Assembly (NCBI GenBank): GCA_000027065.2
Contig: FN543094.1
Coordinates: 1-64,000 of the forward strand
Direction: 5' to 3'
DNA from: Cronobacter turicensis z3032
GTDB taxonomy: Bacteria > Pseudomonadota > Gammaproteobacteria > Enterobacterales > Enterobacteriaceae
Length of the DNA: 64,000 nt
Part shown: positions 17,226-26,638 of the stretch, piece after piece
Position numbering within the stretch: position 1 is the stretch's first letter
How the letters are laid out: each line of letters opens with the position of its first letter
Made by a program: the position numbers and the translations under genes
The notes under the pieces: model-generated
The model's input: only the letters and a program-made list of their open reading frames with translations
Told to the model about the DNA's origin: nothing
Databases searched by the model: none

Positions 17226-17525
17226 TCAGTGTTTTTTACTGTTGCCCGGCGACGCGCTCTCGCCAAACAGCGAACGAACGTTATCGCCGTTCCACTCTTT
17301 ACGCTCACGCGCGCCATTACGCCGTCCGGAAACCGTTGTCGCGGTAATTTCCACAATGACGCGGGCAATCGCCTCGCGTCGGTGAGGATCAGACTCACTG
17401 GTTTCCATTGAGCGCAGACGCGCAATCAGAACCCGCATATTGATGGGGCCTTTCTCTCTCAGAAGAGACAGGACTGCCTCTCCGATGATTTCATCTGTCA
17501 GTTGATCTTTTTCACTTCTGTTCAT
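17226..17525 (-). CDS. ymgA: YmgA-like connector protein
   Basis: 99 residues. The DEIIGEAVLSLLREKGPINM and IARLRSMETSESDPHRREAI patterns follow E. coli YmgA (90 aa), which modulates the Rcs phosphorelay and biofilm matrix genes. It is the middle gene of ycgZ-ymgA-ariR. The C-terminal 30 residues are Arg/Ser/Gly-rich and poorly conserved. It is more divergent from E. coli than its neighbours. Confidence 0.8.
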   Translation of the reverse strand: MNRSEKDQLTDEIIGEAVLSLLREKGPINMRVLIARLRSMETSESDPHRREAIARVIVEITATTVSGRRNGARERKEWNGDNVRSLFGESASPGNSKKH

Positions 17526-17549
17526 AAATGCGTCTCTGAATGCCGCATG

Positions 17550-17605
17550 TCCCGTGCCACACGCACGGGATACAACTTTTTCCGGTGGCTTCCTGCCACT
17601 GAAAA
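17550..17605 (-). other. hairpins in the ycgZ-ymgA gap
   Basis: Two stems lie in the 168-base gap: TCCCGTGC/GCACGGGA at 17550-17570, loop CACAC, and a GTGGC/GCCAC stem at about 17585-17600. Neither has a T tract on the minus strand, so they look like mRNA processing or stability elements, not terminators. Confidence 0.4.
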
Positions 17606-17693
17606 TTGTCAGGCTGTGCTAAGGCCTGCAATATCCCTCCGCCGAGATTAACTTAATCATCAGGAACCTGTTCAGTAAAAGAACGCCCTGGTG

Positions 17694-17933
17694 TTAGCGA
17701 TCGAACAGCAGGCCGATCAGCGTTTGATAATGACTTTCTTCTTCAACGCTTGAAGCCATTTCAAGACGACTAAGTAACTTGGTGCAAATACTCTTTTTAT
17801 TCAGGAGACGACCGTCGCGCAGGATCTCAACGACGATTTGCCCTAATGTTTCTTGCTGAGTCGGCAGAGCCGCTTTGTCAAAGTATCGGGCAATGGCATT
17901 AGCTGTATCCGGAATGTAACCGTTCTGACGCAT
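17694..17933 (-). CDS. ycgZ: YcgZ, blue-light-induced regulatory protein
   Basis: 79 residues, matching E. coli YcgZ (78 aa) along its length: IARYFDKAALPTQQETLGQI, EILRDGRLLNKKSICTKLLS and YQTLIGLLF. In E. coli, YcgZ is the first product of the BluR-repressed operon and acts on Rcs-dependent biofilm genes. The gene is divergent from bluF, with TTGTAC-type sites between them. Confidence 0.93.
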   Translation of the reverse strand: MRQNGYIPDTANAIARYFDKAALPTQQETLGQIVVEILRDGRLLNKKSICTKLLSRLEMASSVEEESHYQTLIGLLFDR

Positions 17934-17979
17934 ATGTCACTCCTGTTAAAATTTCGTAACTACGCAAGGAATAGTTAGC

Positions 17980-18162
17980 AGTATACTAATTACGTGAATC
18001 TTGTACATCGTTATTGTATAAGTTAGCGATCTTTTTTTGTGCAAATAATAACTTCATCATTAATTTCATTCAGTTATGATGAAATTTATTTTTAGTGTTT
18101 AGTCTGAAGTTGTACTGATTATGCAGTTTTGAGGACGAGGTGTGCCGTAGAAGGTTGTACAA
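17980..18162. promoter_or_regulatory. ycgZ/bluF divergent promoter with BluR-like sites
   Basis: The AT-rich region has a minus-strand -10 TATACT at 17980-17985 for ycgZ. TTGTACAT at 18001-18008 and ATTGTATAA at 18013-18021 form an imperfect inverted pair over the expected -35. Further TTGTAC copies occur near 18110 and as TTGTACAA at 18155-18162. The same word is found in a strict inverted repeat in front of bluR, so they are probable BluR operators. Confidence 0.6.
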
Positions 18163-18324
18163 GGCAGATGCAACGTAATCATTTTGTAAAATATCCTTCC
18201 TGAAAGCAGGACGAATTCAGGCTTAGCTGCCTGATTCACTGACGCTTTATACATAATCACAACAAGACGCCTGACGGGCCATCTGATAAGGTGGCCGCTT
18301 ATTCACCTATTCACAGGATGCATG

Positions 18325-19542
18325 ATGCTCACAACCATAATTTATCGCAGCCATATCTGCGACGACGTTCCGGTCACCGTACTGGACGAGATGGTGAATG
18401 CGGCGAACAACAAAAACGGCCAGGCTGATGTGACCGGCATTCTGCTCTTCAATGGCCGGCACTTTTTCCAGCTGCTTGAAGGCCCTGAAGAAAATGTGAA
18501 AGCTATCTACAGCGCCATCTGCGCCGATACGCGTCATTACAATCTGGTGGAGCTGCTGTGCGACTACGCGCCGTCGCGCCGCTTCGGTAAATCGGGCATG
18601 GAACTCTTTGATTTACGCGATTATGAGCGCGACGAAGTGCTCCAGCATGTGCTGAATAAAGGCACGTCGAAATACCAGCTGGTTTATGGCGACCGCGCGC
18701 TGCAGTTCTTCCAGACGTTTGTCGAAGCGACTGAAAAAGAAAACTATTTTGAGATCCCGCCGGGCGACAGCTGGGATTTCATCACCGAAGACGACGGCGT
18801 GACGGCGCCCGCGACCGCAGCTGCAAACAGCGACAGCCGCTTCGCGTTTCAGCCCATTATCGATCCGCTGGCGCGTGAAGTGGTCTCGCTGGAAGCGCTG
18901 TTGCGCACATCGGACGGCGCGCCGCCGCAGACCTTTTTCGAAGGGCTTGAGGGCGAGGCACTGTATAAAGCTGATTTGAAAAGCAAAAAAACGGCGTTTG
19001 AAATCGCAGGCGCGCTTCGTATCGGCCAGCAAACGCTGTGCGTAAACCTTCATCCGATGACGCTGGTGAAAATTCCGGGCGCGGTGGAGTATCTGGTGCA
19101 GGAAATTCAGGCCAACGGGCTGGTGCCGGATCAGGTGATTGTGGAATTCACGGAAAGCGAAGTGATTTCTCGTCTTGATGAGTTCACTGACGCGATTCGC
19201 CAGCTTAAGGCGGCGGGCCTGCGTGTGGCGATTGACCACTTTGGCGCGGGTTTCGCGGGTCTGCTGTTGCTGGCCCAGTTCCAGCCGGACCGCATCAAGA
19301 TCAACCGCGAGCTTATCCGCGATGTCCATAAAAGCGGGCCTCGTCAGGCGATTGTGCAGGCGCTTATCAAATGCTGCGCGTCGCTGGAAATCGCGATTTC
19401 CGCGGTGGGCGTTGAGAAAGCCGAAGAGTGGATGTGGCTGGAATCTGCCGGTATTACCCTTTTTCAGGGACACCTTTTTGCCAAACCGGCGCTCGGCGGC
19501 ATTCCTGCCGTGGCATGGCCTGAGAAAAAATTCGGCCTGTAA
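18325..19542 (+). CDS. bluF: BluF, BLUF-EAL blue-light sensor and BluR antagonist
   Basis: 405 residues from the second ATG, which reproduces E. coli numbering; an ATG at 18322 adds one Met. The BLUF domain (about 1-93) keeps the flavin residues Tyr7, Asn31 and Gln49 (FFQLLEG). The EAL domain (about 155-400) has SLEALLR and VEFTESEV, but the catalytic DDFGTG is IDHFGAG. Cyclic-di-GMP hydrolysis is therefore probably lost, as in E. coli. In light, the protein binds BluR and releases it from DNA. It lies upstream of bluR on the same strand. Confidence 0.95.
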   Translation: MLTTIIYRSHICDDVPVTVLDEMVNAANNKNGQADVTGILLFNGRHFFQLLEGPEENVKAIYSAICADTRHYNLVELLCDYAPSRRFGKSGMELFDLRDYERDEVLQHVLNKGTSKYQLVYGDRALQFFQTFVEATEKENYFEIPPGDSWDFITEDDGVTAPATAAANSDSRFAFQPIIDPLAREVVSLEALLRTSDGAPPQTFFEGLEGEALYKADLKSKKTAFEIAGALRIGQQTLCVNLHPMTLVKIPGAVEYLVQEIQANGLVPDQVIVEFTESEVISRLDEFTDAIRQLKAAGLRVAIDHFGAGFAGLLLLAQFQPDRIKINRELIRDVHKSGPRQAIVQALIKCCASLEIAISAVGVEKAEEWMWLESAGITLFQGHLFAKPALGGIPAVAWPEKKFGL

Positions 19543-19686
19543 AGGTTCACGCGCCAATAGCGCATGCTGACCCGGCATGCGCCCCCCTCCGCGATTTAAT
19601 GCATTTTTAAGTACACTTTTTTGTTGCCCGCAGCGCTTTGAATTCATACCCTTATCAACCAGACGGCTCTTAAATTAACTTCATGG

Positions 19687-19712
19687 TTGTACAATTATCA
19701 AAAATTGTACAA
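19687..19712. promoter_or_regulatory. inverted repeat TTGTACAAT-N8-ATTGTACAA before bluR
   Basis: A perfect 9+9 inverted repeat centred about 75 bases upstream of the bluR start. Each half contains TTGTACAA, also present in the ycgZ-bluF region. MerR-type BluR probably binds it, implying autoregulation. Confidence 0.65.
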
Positions 19713-19774
19713 GCTAGAGAGAGGTGAATTTTTGAGAGATTCCTGTGTCGGTTTTGATCGTGAGTGAAGATCCT

Positions 19775-20518
19775 ATGGCGTTTTACAGCATTGGCGAGAT
19801 AGCAGAACGGTGCGGGATTAACCCCGTGACGCTTCGCGCCTGGCAGCGGCGCTATGGCCTGCTTAAACCCCAACGCAGCGAAGGCGGCCATCGCCAGTTC
19901 GATGAAGACGACATTCAGCGTATTGAAGAGATAAAACGCTGGATCAAAAGCGGCGTGCCCGTCGGCAAAGTGAAAGCGCTGCTCGATAAAGACGTCGTGG
20001 TGGCGCCCGAAGCGTGGAATGTGGTTCAGGAAGAGATGATGAGCGTGGTGCGTCAGGCGCGCCCGGCGACGCTTCGCGCCAAAATCACGGCGTTGCTGCG
20101 AGAAAACGCCGTGGACGGGCTTATCGATAACGTCTTCCTGCCGGTACGCCATCGGTTAAGCCTTGATCAATACACCGCACCGTCGATGCGCAGCATGATG
20201 GACGGCGCGCTTATCGAATACGCCACGCTGTTTCTTGCCGAAGCGCGCAAAAAAACCACCAAAGAAGCGCTGCTGATGGGCTGGGGCAATGTGGATCGCG
20301 CCCGCCTGTGGCTGGAAGCCTGCCGCCTTGCGCACCAGGGCTGGCATATTGACCTGCTGGCTGAGCCTCTTGATCTGCCGCACCCTGAGCTGTTCCCTAA
20401 CCAGCACTTTTTCGTCTGGACCGATGCGCCGCTCACCCGCGAGCAGCAGGAGCGCGCCGCTCACTGGAAGGCGCAGGGGTATGCCATCACCTTTTTAACC
20501 GATCAGAAACCCGCGTAA
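19775..20518 (+). CDS. bluR: BluR, MerR-like repressor of the ycgZ operon
   Basis: 247 residues from the ATG at 19775; an upstream in-frame start at 19745 adds ten residues not found in E. coli. The N-terminal MerR-type winged HTH has [20 protein letters not shown] and [20 protein letters not shown]. The C-terminal domain (about 90-245) is the B12-binding-like region that contacts BluF and includes [13 protein letters not shown] and [11 protein letters not shown]. It represses ycgZ-ymgA-ariR in the dark or cold. Confidence 0.94.
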   Translation: MAFYSIGEIAERCGINPVTLRAWQRRYGLLKPQRSEGGHRQFDEDDIQRIEEIKRWIKSGVPVGKVKALLDKDVVVAPEAWNVVQEEMMSVVRQARPATLRAKITALLRENAVDGLIDNVFLPVRHRLSLDQYTAPSMRSMMDGALIEYATLFLAEARKKTTKEALLMGWGNVDRARLWLEACRLAHQGWHIDLLAEPLDLPHPELFPNQHFFVWTDAPLTREQQERAAHWKAQGYAITFLTDQKPA

Positions 20519-20542
20519 CCTGAGGCCGTTCATTCACGCCGT

Positions 20543-20890
20543 TCAGGGCGCGGTGGCGCGGCCCAGCGCCTCTCCGTATCGGATAGTCTTCCCTTCCAGC
20601 ACGGCGTTATTCCAGCGCACGCGCTGTTCGCCAGACAGCACGATAACGGTAGAGCCCAGATGAAAATGCCCCAGTTCATCGCCTTTCTCCAGGCGCAGCG
20701 GGCTGACATAACGCAGGCTGGTCATCTTTCTTCCCGGTGGATTTACGACGCCTGCCCCTACTGTTTCCACGCAAGCCACTATCATGGCGCCAACCAGTAC
20801 AATCGCCATCGGCCCGGCGTCGGTATCCATTATTCAGAAATCAGGCTATTAGCCCGATAGCGAAGCGGTAAATAAAGAATAACTTTCATG
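20543..20890 (-). pseudogene. phosphatidylserine decarboxylase-like fragment
   Basis: The minus-strand frame starting at 20830 reads DTDAGPMAIVLVGAMIVACV and continues through GAGVVNPPGR to LGHFHLGSTVIVLSGEQRVR. This matches the C-terminal part of Psd, including the LGST self-cleavage site where the pyruvoyl group forms. Just upstream, in another frame, LYLPLRYRANSLISE resembles the segment that should precede it, so a frameshift is present, and the N-terminal two thirds are missing. The fragment cannot be functional as seen. Confidence 0.65.
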
Positions 20891-21069
20891 CAGAATAAAA
20901 CGGCGCGTTGCGTTTAATCACAGGGTGAAAAAGAGCAAGGTTGCAGAAAATACGGCGGTATGCGTCATCTTTTATTAACACTGTTCATGTTGTACGAACG
21001 TCACGACAAGTCGCCGTCGGCATGCGTCGGGTGTTCGTAATAGCTGATGGCCCATAACGGCGATATGAT

Positions 21070-21127
21070 ACGGGGCTTCAGACCCGTTTTTACGACCGGA
21101 TACGCAGTAAAAAAACCGGTCGTTTTT
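21070..21127 (+). promoter_or_regulatory. two tandem terminator-like hairpins in the tehA leader
   Basis: Hairpin 1, ACGGG/CCCGT around an 8-base loop at 21070-21087, is followed by TTTTTA. Hairpin 2, ACGACCGG/CCGGTCGT at 21092-21123, is followed by TTTT and ends 16 bases before the tehA ATG. The position fits transcription attenuation of tehA or termination of an upstream transcript. No riboswitch family is recognised. Confidence 0.45.
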
Positions 21128-21142
21128 GGTGAGCCATCATAT

Positions 21143-22150
21143 ATGCATAAAAAAGAATTACCCCGGAAGGTGCTTAACCTCCCGGCGGGCTACTACGGCA
21201 TGGTGTTAGGCATTATCGGGATGGGCTTTGCCTGGCGTTACGCCAGCACCCTCTGGCCCGTCAGTCCGCTTATCGGCAACAGTTTCGTTGTGCTGGCGAT
21301 GATTATCTGGCTGCTGTTAAGTGTGGCGTTTGTTGTTCGTGCCGTGACGTTTCGCGAGAGCGTGCTGGCGGAACTGCGCCACCCTGTGCAGAGCAGTTTT
21401 ATCAGTCTCTTTCCCGCCACCACGATGCTGGTGGCCATTGGCATGACCCCCTGGTGTCGGCCCGTCGCGCTGGCGCTTTTCTTCACCGGCGTGGCGGCGC
21501 AACTTTGTTATGGCGCCTGGCAGTCCGCAGGGCTGTGGCGCGGCAACCATCCAGGCGACGCCACGACGCCGGGGCTTTACCTGCCTACTGTCGCGAATAA
21601 TTTTATCAGCGCGATGGCGTGCGGCGCGCTGGGGTTTCATGATGCGGGATACGTATTCCTTGGGGCGGGCGTGTTCTCATGGCTGAGCCTTGAGCCTGTG
21701 ATTTTACAGCGGCTGCGTAGCGCAGGTTCATTGCCTGTGCCGCTGCGAACCTCCCTGGGGATACAGCTGGCGCCTGCGCTGGTCGCCTGTAACGCCTGGC
21801 TTGCCGTTAACGGCGGCGAGGCGGATGTCTTCGCCAAAATGCTCTTTGGCTATGGCCTGTTGCAGTTGCTGTTTATGCTGCGGCTGATGCCCTGGTACCT
21901 GGCGCAGCCCTTTAACCCCTCGTTCTGGAGCTTCTCGTTCGGCATTTCAGCCCTGGCCAGCACAGGCCTTCATCTGGGTCATCACAGCCAGAATGGGTTT
22001 TTCGCAGCACTGGCCGTTCCGCTGTTTATTTTTACGAATACCATTATTGCGCTGCTGCTGGTGAAGACGGCTTTGCTGCTGATTCAGGGAAAACTGCTGA
22101 TCCGTGTTGAGCGCGAGCCCGCGCCGGACTGCCCGGAAGAGAGAATGTGA
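21143..22150 (+). CDS. tehA: TehA, tellurite-resistance/dicarboxylate (TDT/SLAC1) channel family
   Basis: 335 residues from the ATG at 21143. Ten hydrophobic helices with high identity to E. coli Teh[41 protein letters not shown] and [16 protein letters not shown]. It is an inner-membrane anion-channel homologue; excess copies give tellurite and some drug resistance. The partner methyltransferase gene tehB, normally next in E. coli, is absent, and a terminator follows at once. Two hairpins precede the start. Confidence 0.92.
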   Translation: MHKKELPRKVLNLPAGYYGMVLGIIGMGFAWRYASTLWPVSPLIGNSFVVLAMIIWLLLSVAFVVRAVTFRESVLAELRHPVQSSFISLFPATTMLVAIGMTPWCRPVALALFFTGVAAQLCYGAWQSAGLWRGNHPGDATTPGLYLPTVANNFISAMACGALGFHDAGYVFLGAGVFSWLSLEPVILQRLRSAGSLPVPLRTSLGIQLAPALVACNAWLAVNGGEADVFAKMLFGYGLLQLLFMLRLMPWYLAQPFNPSFWSFSFGISALASTGLHLGHHSQNGFFAALAVPLFIFTNTIIALLLVKTALLLIQGKLLIRVEREPAPDCPEERM

Positions 22151-22160
22151 CGCCTGTGAA

Positions 22161-22188
22161 AAAAAGCCCGGCGCTGGCCGGGCTTTTT
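22161..22188. terminator. bidirectional terminator between tehA and the MCP gene
   Basis: A perfect 11-bp stem AAAAAGCCCGG/CCGGGCTTTTT with a 6-base loop lies between the convergent genes and serves both. Confidence 0.9.
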
Positions 22189-22207
22189 GTTGCGCTTAGG
22201 AGAGGAC

Positions 22208-24118
22208 TCAGAAGGTTTCCCAGTTTCCTGCGCCATCGGCAGCCAGTGTTCTCGTTGGCGCCATGAGCGGTTTCGCCGCTGGTTTCTTCACTATCGCGTC
22301 GCCCAGGCGGAAGCGTGAGATAAGCTGAGACAGCTCACCCGCCTGTTGTTCGAGCGACGCGGCGGCGGCAGAGGATTCCTGCACCAGCGCGGCGTTCTGC
22401 TGGGTCGTGGAATCCAGCTCGCTCACGGCTTTGCTTATCTGGTCGATACCGCGGCTCTGTTCGTCCGAGGCGTGAGAGATTTCCGTCATGATCCCGCTGA
22501 CGCCTTCCACAGAGGAGACGATATCCTTCATGGTTTCGCCCGCTTTATTGACCATCGCGGAGCCGGAGCTGACGCGGTCAACGGATTCCTGAATCAGACC
22601 CTCAATCTCTTTCGCGGCCTGCGCGCTGCGGCTGGCCAGCGTTCTGACTTCGCCTGCGACCACCGCGAACCCGCGCCCTTGTTCGCCGGCGCGCGCGGCT
22701 TCTACCGCGGCGTTCAGCGCCAGGATGTTGGTCTGGAAGGAGATGCCATTAATCACCGTGATGATGTCTTTGATTTTGTTCGAGCTGTCAGTAATGTTCT
22801 GCATGGTTTCGACCACATCCCAGACAATCTGCCCGCCGCTGCGCGCGTTCTGCGCGGCGGTGTTCGCCAGCGTGCTGGCTTCGCGAGCGTTATCGGCGTT
22901 GCGTTTTACGGTCGAGGTTAACTCTTCCATACTGGCGGCGGTTTCCACGACGGCGGCCGACTGCTCCTCGGTACGCGAGGCCAGATCGGTGTTACCGACA
23001 GAAATCTGCGAAGACGCCGAGGCGACATAGACCACCGATTCTTTGATCTGGGTAATCAGCTCGCGCAGTCGCTGGTTCATGGTCGCCATCGCCGCGCTCA
23101 GTCGGCCAAGCTCATCCGTAGAACCCGCTTCAATGACCGTTGTCAGATCGCCTGCGGCGATACGCTCCGCCACGTTCAGGTTATAGCGGATCTGCGAGGT
23201 CATCTGACGCGTAATCAGCCAGGCGATAAACAGCCCGATAACCACCGAAAAGAGCGCGACAATCGCAACGATATACATCACATGCGCAATTTTGGCGCTG
23301 CTTTTATCCGCCTGGAGCTGTGCCAGTTCGGCAGTGGCGTTATTGAGTTTGTCGGCAACAAGCGTCATGTTGTCCGCCCCGGCCTTCGCGTTTTTCAGTG
23401 CGAGGCTATAGGTATCGACCGCGCTGGCCAGCGTATTCAGCGCTGACTGGAGCGTATCGGCTGAGCCTGCGACCGCAGAGGTATTTTCGGTTTTAATCGC
23501 CGCCAGTGAAGATAAAGCCTGCTGCGCGTCGGCATGTAATTGCTGTAGCCCGTCTGCCCCACGCGAGGAGACAATGACCCCCGCATCAGCCCGCGCTTTT
23601 TCGATAAAATAGAGCAGATTGACGCTGGATTTGGACAGCGACTCACTGTTACGCAGCGCGTTAGCCGCCTCGTCAAACACGGATTGCCGGGCTGCCTCCA
23701 GTACCTTTTTACCCTGCTCAATACTGGCGCCTTCCAGCCCGATAAAATTACTGCGTGCGTCGCTGTACTCTTTAACCTTCGCGCTCAGCCCCTGAAATAA
23801 CAGCCCTGCGTCTTTTTCCCAGGTGAACTTATCGCCTTCTTTAATTTTGTCCGCCATTTTATTAATAGCGGTGAGATTCGCCTGCGCGGCCTTATCTTCA
23901 TGCGTCAACTGATAAATCAGCCGGTTACGCCTGGCGTTATTGAGGTCATTGCTTAACTGATTGACCAGCTGTTCTTTATCAGAGTGCTCGCTGATAGCCG
24001 AAAGCTGATTAATATTAATGGCGGAAGCGATAATAATAATCCCGACCAGTACTGAAAAGCCGCCAAACAACTTCGCTGCTACGGAAAGATTTTTAAAAAC
24101 ACCGGGTCTGCCTGTCAT
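22208..24118 (-). CDS. methyl-accepting chemotaxis protein with NWETF tail
   Basis: 636 residues. TM1 (about 15-35) and TM2 (about 285-305) bracket a periplasmic helical ligand-binding domain. The HAMP domain follows TM2, and the cytoplasmic hairpin carries [20 protein letters not shown] and [20 protein letters not shown]. The last five residues, NWETF, are the docking site for CheR and CheB seen in major receptors such as Tar and Tsr. The ligand is unknown. A sigma-28-type -10 lies about 127 bases upstream. Confidence 0.92.
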   Translation of the reverse strand: MTGRPGVFKNLSVAAKLFGGFSVLVGIIIIASAININQLSAISEHSDKEQLVNQLSNDLNNARRNRLIYQLTHEDKAAQANLTAINKMADKIKEGDKFTWEKDAGLLFQGLSAKVKEYSDARSNFIGLEGASIEQGKKVLEAARQSVFDEAANALRNSESLSKSSVNLLYFIEKARADAGVIVSSRGADGLQQLHADAQQALSSLAAIKTENTSAVAGSADTLQSALNTLASAVDTYSLALKNAKAGADNMTLVADKLNNATAELAQLQADKSSAKIAHVMYIVAIVALFSVVIGLFIAWLITRQMTSQIRYNLNVAERIAAGDLTTVIEAGSTDELGRLSAAMATMNQRLRELITQIKESVVYVASASSQISVGNTDLASRTEEQSAAVVETAASMEELTSTVKRNADNAREASTLANTAAQNARSGGQIVWDVVETMQNITDSSNKIKDIITVINGISFQTNILALNAAVEAARAGEQGRGFAVVAGEVRTLASRSAQAAKEIEGLIQESVDRVSSGSAMVNKAGETMKDIVSSVEGVSGIMTEISHASDEQSRGIDQISKAVSELDSTTQQNAALVQESSAAAASLEQQAGELSQLISRFRLGDAIVKKPAAKPLMAPTRTLAADGAGNWETF

Positions 24119-24558
24119 TGTTGATTCCTCGGCTGCTTATCTTGCTGTCGTACCTGTCGCTCCGCCGCTTTTATGTGCGCCGCGATTGTTCGCGCGCTGA
24201 TGAAGCGCGTGAGGGCCAGGTAATGTCTGTTTAATCCATAAGGGTTATCGGCACAAACTGAAATTATATTCAGGATATATTTTCAGGAATTTTTCATCGA
24301 CTTCAAAATCAGGGTATTAGTTATTTTTGTGATGTAATATCTGTGAGCGAGTTAACAAAGGGAATACGGGATGGGGGTATTCAGGAATGCTTTGCGTAAA
24401 AACCATAAGCGTGCTCAGAATATAAACCGCACGTCTTTTTATTAGCACGCTAATTCATGGCAGGTGAATCGTAGTGAAAAAAGCTTTTGCCGACAAATGG
24501 CGTTATACCCGGCGGGTACACTGATGGCGCGTTTATTTATCACGACAACGAGGTAGAC
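24119..24558. other. intergenic between the MCP and VOC genes
   Basis: About 440 mostly AT-rich bases. Apart from the FliA-like -10, no gene, repeat or hairpin could be supported. A GAGGT ribosome site precedes the VOC start at 24559. Confidence 0.4.
24245..24252 (-). promoter_or_regulatory. sigma-28 (FliA) -10 element for the MCP gene
   Basis: The minus strand reads GCCGATAA, the exact FliA -10 consensus, 127 bases upstream of the MCP ATG. The -35 (expected TAAA about 15 bases further) is poorly matched, so the call rests on the -10 and the gene type. Confidence 0.5.
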
Positions 24559-24945
24559 ATGTCTTTTACCCATATGCGCATTGCAAGACCGGTCACCGAT
24601 CTCGAAAAATCTTTCCGGCTCTGGTCGCAGGGGCTGGGTCTGACACGGCTTGCGGATTTCACCGATCACGCGGGCTTTAGCGGCGTGATGCTGGGCCGCA
24701 AGGCGTTGCCCTGGCATCTCGAATTTACGGTCTGTCTTGCACACCCTGTTACGCCATCGCCAGGCCATGAAGATCTGCTGGTCCTTTATTACCCGGATAA
24801 TACCGAATGGCAGCGGACGTGCCGCACGCTCGAAGAGGCTGGGTTTACCCGCACGCCGTCTTTTAACCCTTACTGGGACATCAACGGGCAAACCTGGAGG
24901 GATCACGATGGTTACCGGGTGGTGGTGCAACACCAGGCATGGTAA
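24559..24945 (+). CDS. VOC family protein (YycE-like)
   Basis: 128 residues from the ATG at 24559, which has a GAGGT site; the frame begins 24 codons earlier without one. Two VOC modules are seen: THMRIARPVTDLEKSFRLWS opens the first, and FNPYWDINGQTWRDHDGYRV closes the second. The pattern resembles YycE-type glyoxalase-fold proteins. The substrate is unknown. It stands alone. Confidence 0.82.
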   Translation: MSFTHMRIARPVTDLEKSFRLWSQGLGLTRLADFTDHAGFSGVMLGRKALPWHLEFTVCLAHPVTPSPGHEDLLVLYYPDNTEWQRTCRTLEEAGFTRTPSFNPYWDINGQTWRDHDGYRVVVQHQAW

Positions 24946-25099
24946 CGCGTAGTCCGGCGTTCTGACCGACCTACCAGAATAAGTAAATCCTGATAAAGAT
25001 CATGCTCTGCGGGGCGCGGAAGGCTACACTGCTTCTGCGCTTTTTTGCGCGTAATAACAATAAATTAATCCCGGTCGGTAAGGGAATACAGGGGGTAAA

Positions 25100-25660
25100 A
25101 TGAAATATACCGCGTTACTGGCGCTCGCCATGTTTTGCGTACACAGTGGCAATGCGTTATCGGCCGCACCTGCGTCAGTGAATCAGACGCCGGATCAGAG
25201 TTATCAGGAAACTATCAAAGCCTTACCCGCGCTTCAGCCCATTACCTTTAAAGCGGCGCATGAAACGCATCAGGTGCTGGTATTTATCGATAACCAGTGC
25301 GTGTATTGCACTAATGTCGTGAAAAACATTAATACCTATACCGATGCGGGTCTGACGATGTCCTTTTTAACTATCGCGCCCGGCTCTATCCGGGATTCCG
25401 TTATTGCGGATATGGCCCGGGTGTGGTGCGCCACGGATAAACAGAAAAGCCTGAAGAATGCGATGGTGGGGTTTTTACCGGATAATGACGCCACGCCGGA
25501 ATGTGAAAACCTCATCAAAGCGCAATCCGCTTTTGCGATTAAAAATGGCGTTGAGGTGACGCCCACGATGGTGGTGCTGGATAACCCGCCGCAGGTATTT
25601 TTAGGCTCTCTGACGGCTGAAACTATTCTGGCTCGTCTCTCCGCGCCGTCGCAGAAATAA
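25100..25660 (+). CDS. periplasmic thioredoxin-fold protein with a CVYC motif
   Basis: 186 residues with an N-terminal signal peptide (about 1-22). The thioredoxin-like domain has active-site Cys67-Val-Tyr-Cys70 in FIDNQCVYCTNVVKN and a cis-Pro loop in VEVTPTMVVLDN. Two further Cys residues (VWCATDK, PECENL) resemble DsbC/DsbG-type catalytic domains. It lacks an N-terminal dimerisation domain, so a monomeric thiol-disulfide exchange role is likely. It is unlinked to other redox genes. Confidence 0.78.
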   Translation: MKYTALLALAMFCVHSGNALSAAPASVNQTPDQSYQETIKALPALQPITFKAAHETHQVLVFIDNQCVYCTNVVKNINTYTDAGLTMSFLTIAPGSIRDSVIADMARVWCATDKQKSLKNAMVGFLPDNDATPECENLIKAQSAFAIKNGVEVTPTMVVLDNPPQVFLGSLTAETILARLSAPSQK

Positions 25661-25698
25661 TTATTTACCGCGGCGTCTCGCCGGGCGCCGCGTACAGG

Positions 25699-26214
25699 CT
25701 AAAGCCGTAACGCCATGGCGCAACGCCCGGCGCGCGCAAAGCCGTGCGCGGCTTCTTCATCAAGCAGGCGAGCCAGACGTTCCGGCATCTCTGCGTCTGA
25801 AATCACGTGGAAACCCAGACGCGCATAAAACGGCTGATTCCACGGCACGTTTCGGAACGTCGTCAGCGTCAGCGCGGCGAGCTGTTTTTCCCGTGCGTGA
25901 TGAATGGCCCCGGCCATCAGCATTTTCCCAAGCCCCATTCCCTGACAGTCGCGCATCACCGCCACGCCCAGAATATGCAGCGCGTCGGCGGTATATTCCC
26001 CGTTGATAAACCCGACGGGAATGTCATCCTCATTCACCACGACCGCAGAATATCCCTGCTCGCAAAGCCGGTGATGTAAATCCTCAGGCTGGACGCCATC
26101 GCTCGCCACCCAGGCGAGCGTCGGGATCGTCTCAAATGCGCTGTCCGCCGAACGCTCAATGGCTTGAAGACAGCCAATATCTGCGGTTACGGTCTTTCTG
26201 ATACGAAAGGTCAT
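25699..26214 (-). CDS. GNAT family N-acetyltransferase
   Basis: 171 residues from the ATG at 26214, preceded by AGGGAG. The acetyl-CoA loop is visible in LGVAVMRDCQGMGLGKMLMA, the Q-x-x-G-x-G/A pattern. The C-terminal PWNQPFYARLGFHVI is the usual YxxxGF strand-helix. Substrate unknown. It is divergent from the ABM gene 100 bases away. Confidence 0.86.
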   Translation of the reverse strand: MTFRIRKTVTADIGCLQAIERSADSAFETIPTLAWVASDGVQPEDLHHRLCEQGYSAVVVNEDDIPVGFINGEYTADALHILGVAVMRDCQGMGLGKMLMAGAIHHAREKQLAALTLTTFRNVPWNQPFYARLGFHVISDAEMPERLARLLDEEAAHGFARAGRCAMALRL

Positions 26215-26314
26215 TGTGGCTCCCTGTTCTGTCGACGCCATATTTCGCCCGCGGGCGAAGCATCGCGTTTTCATGCTCTTACACTGCAACAACATTCAGT
26301 GATGGAGAAAACCC

Positions 26315-26638
26315 ATGATAGCCGTTTTATTTGAAGCGCAGGCGCTGCCTGAGGCGCAGTCGCGTTATTTCGAACTCGCCGCGGCCCTGAAACCGCTGCT
26401 GGCGGATGCACCGGGCTTTATCGAGCTTGAGCGGTTCCAGAGCCTCACCGCGCCCGACAAAATTCTGTCGCTCTCCTGGTGGGAGAGCGAAGAGGCGGTG
26501 CGTCAGTGGAAAGGCAATCTCATGCACCAGGCCGCCCAACAGGAAGGGCGGGCGCGCATTTTCGCGCATTACCGCATCCGCGTGGCGCAGGTGCTGCGCG
26601 ATTATTCCTCTGATACAAAGGATAACGCACATGTATGA
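26315..26638 (+). CDS. antibiotic biosynthesis monooxygenase (ABM) domain protein
   Basis: 107 residues. The ABM dimeric alpha-beta fold is visible: MIAVLFEAQALPEAQSRYFE, PGFIELERFQSLTAPDKILS and LSWWESEEAVRQWKGNLMHQ. Family members are cofactor-free monooxygenases or heme-degrading proteins; this one looks like the former. Its stop overlaps the next gene by 8 bases, starting a three-gene overlapping operon with an ACT-domain protein and an ArsR regulator. Confidence 0.83.
   Translation: MIAVLFEAQALPEAQSRYFELAAALKPLLADAPGFIELERFQSLTAPDKILSLSWWESEEAVRQWKGNLMHQAAQQEGRARIFAHYRIRVAQVLRDYSSDTKDNAHV

Noticed and set aside
18613-19647. Minus-strand 344-codon open frame
   Set aside because: Shadow of bluF, whose product matches E. 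coli BluF throughout.
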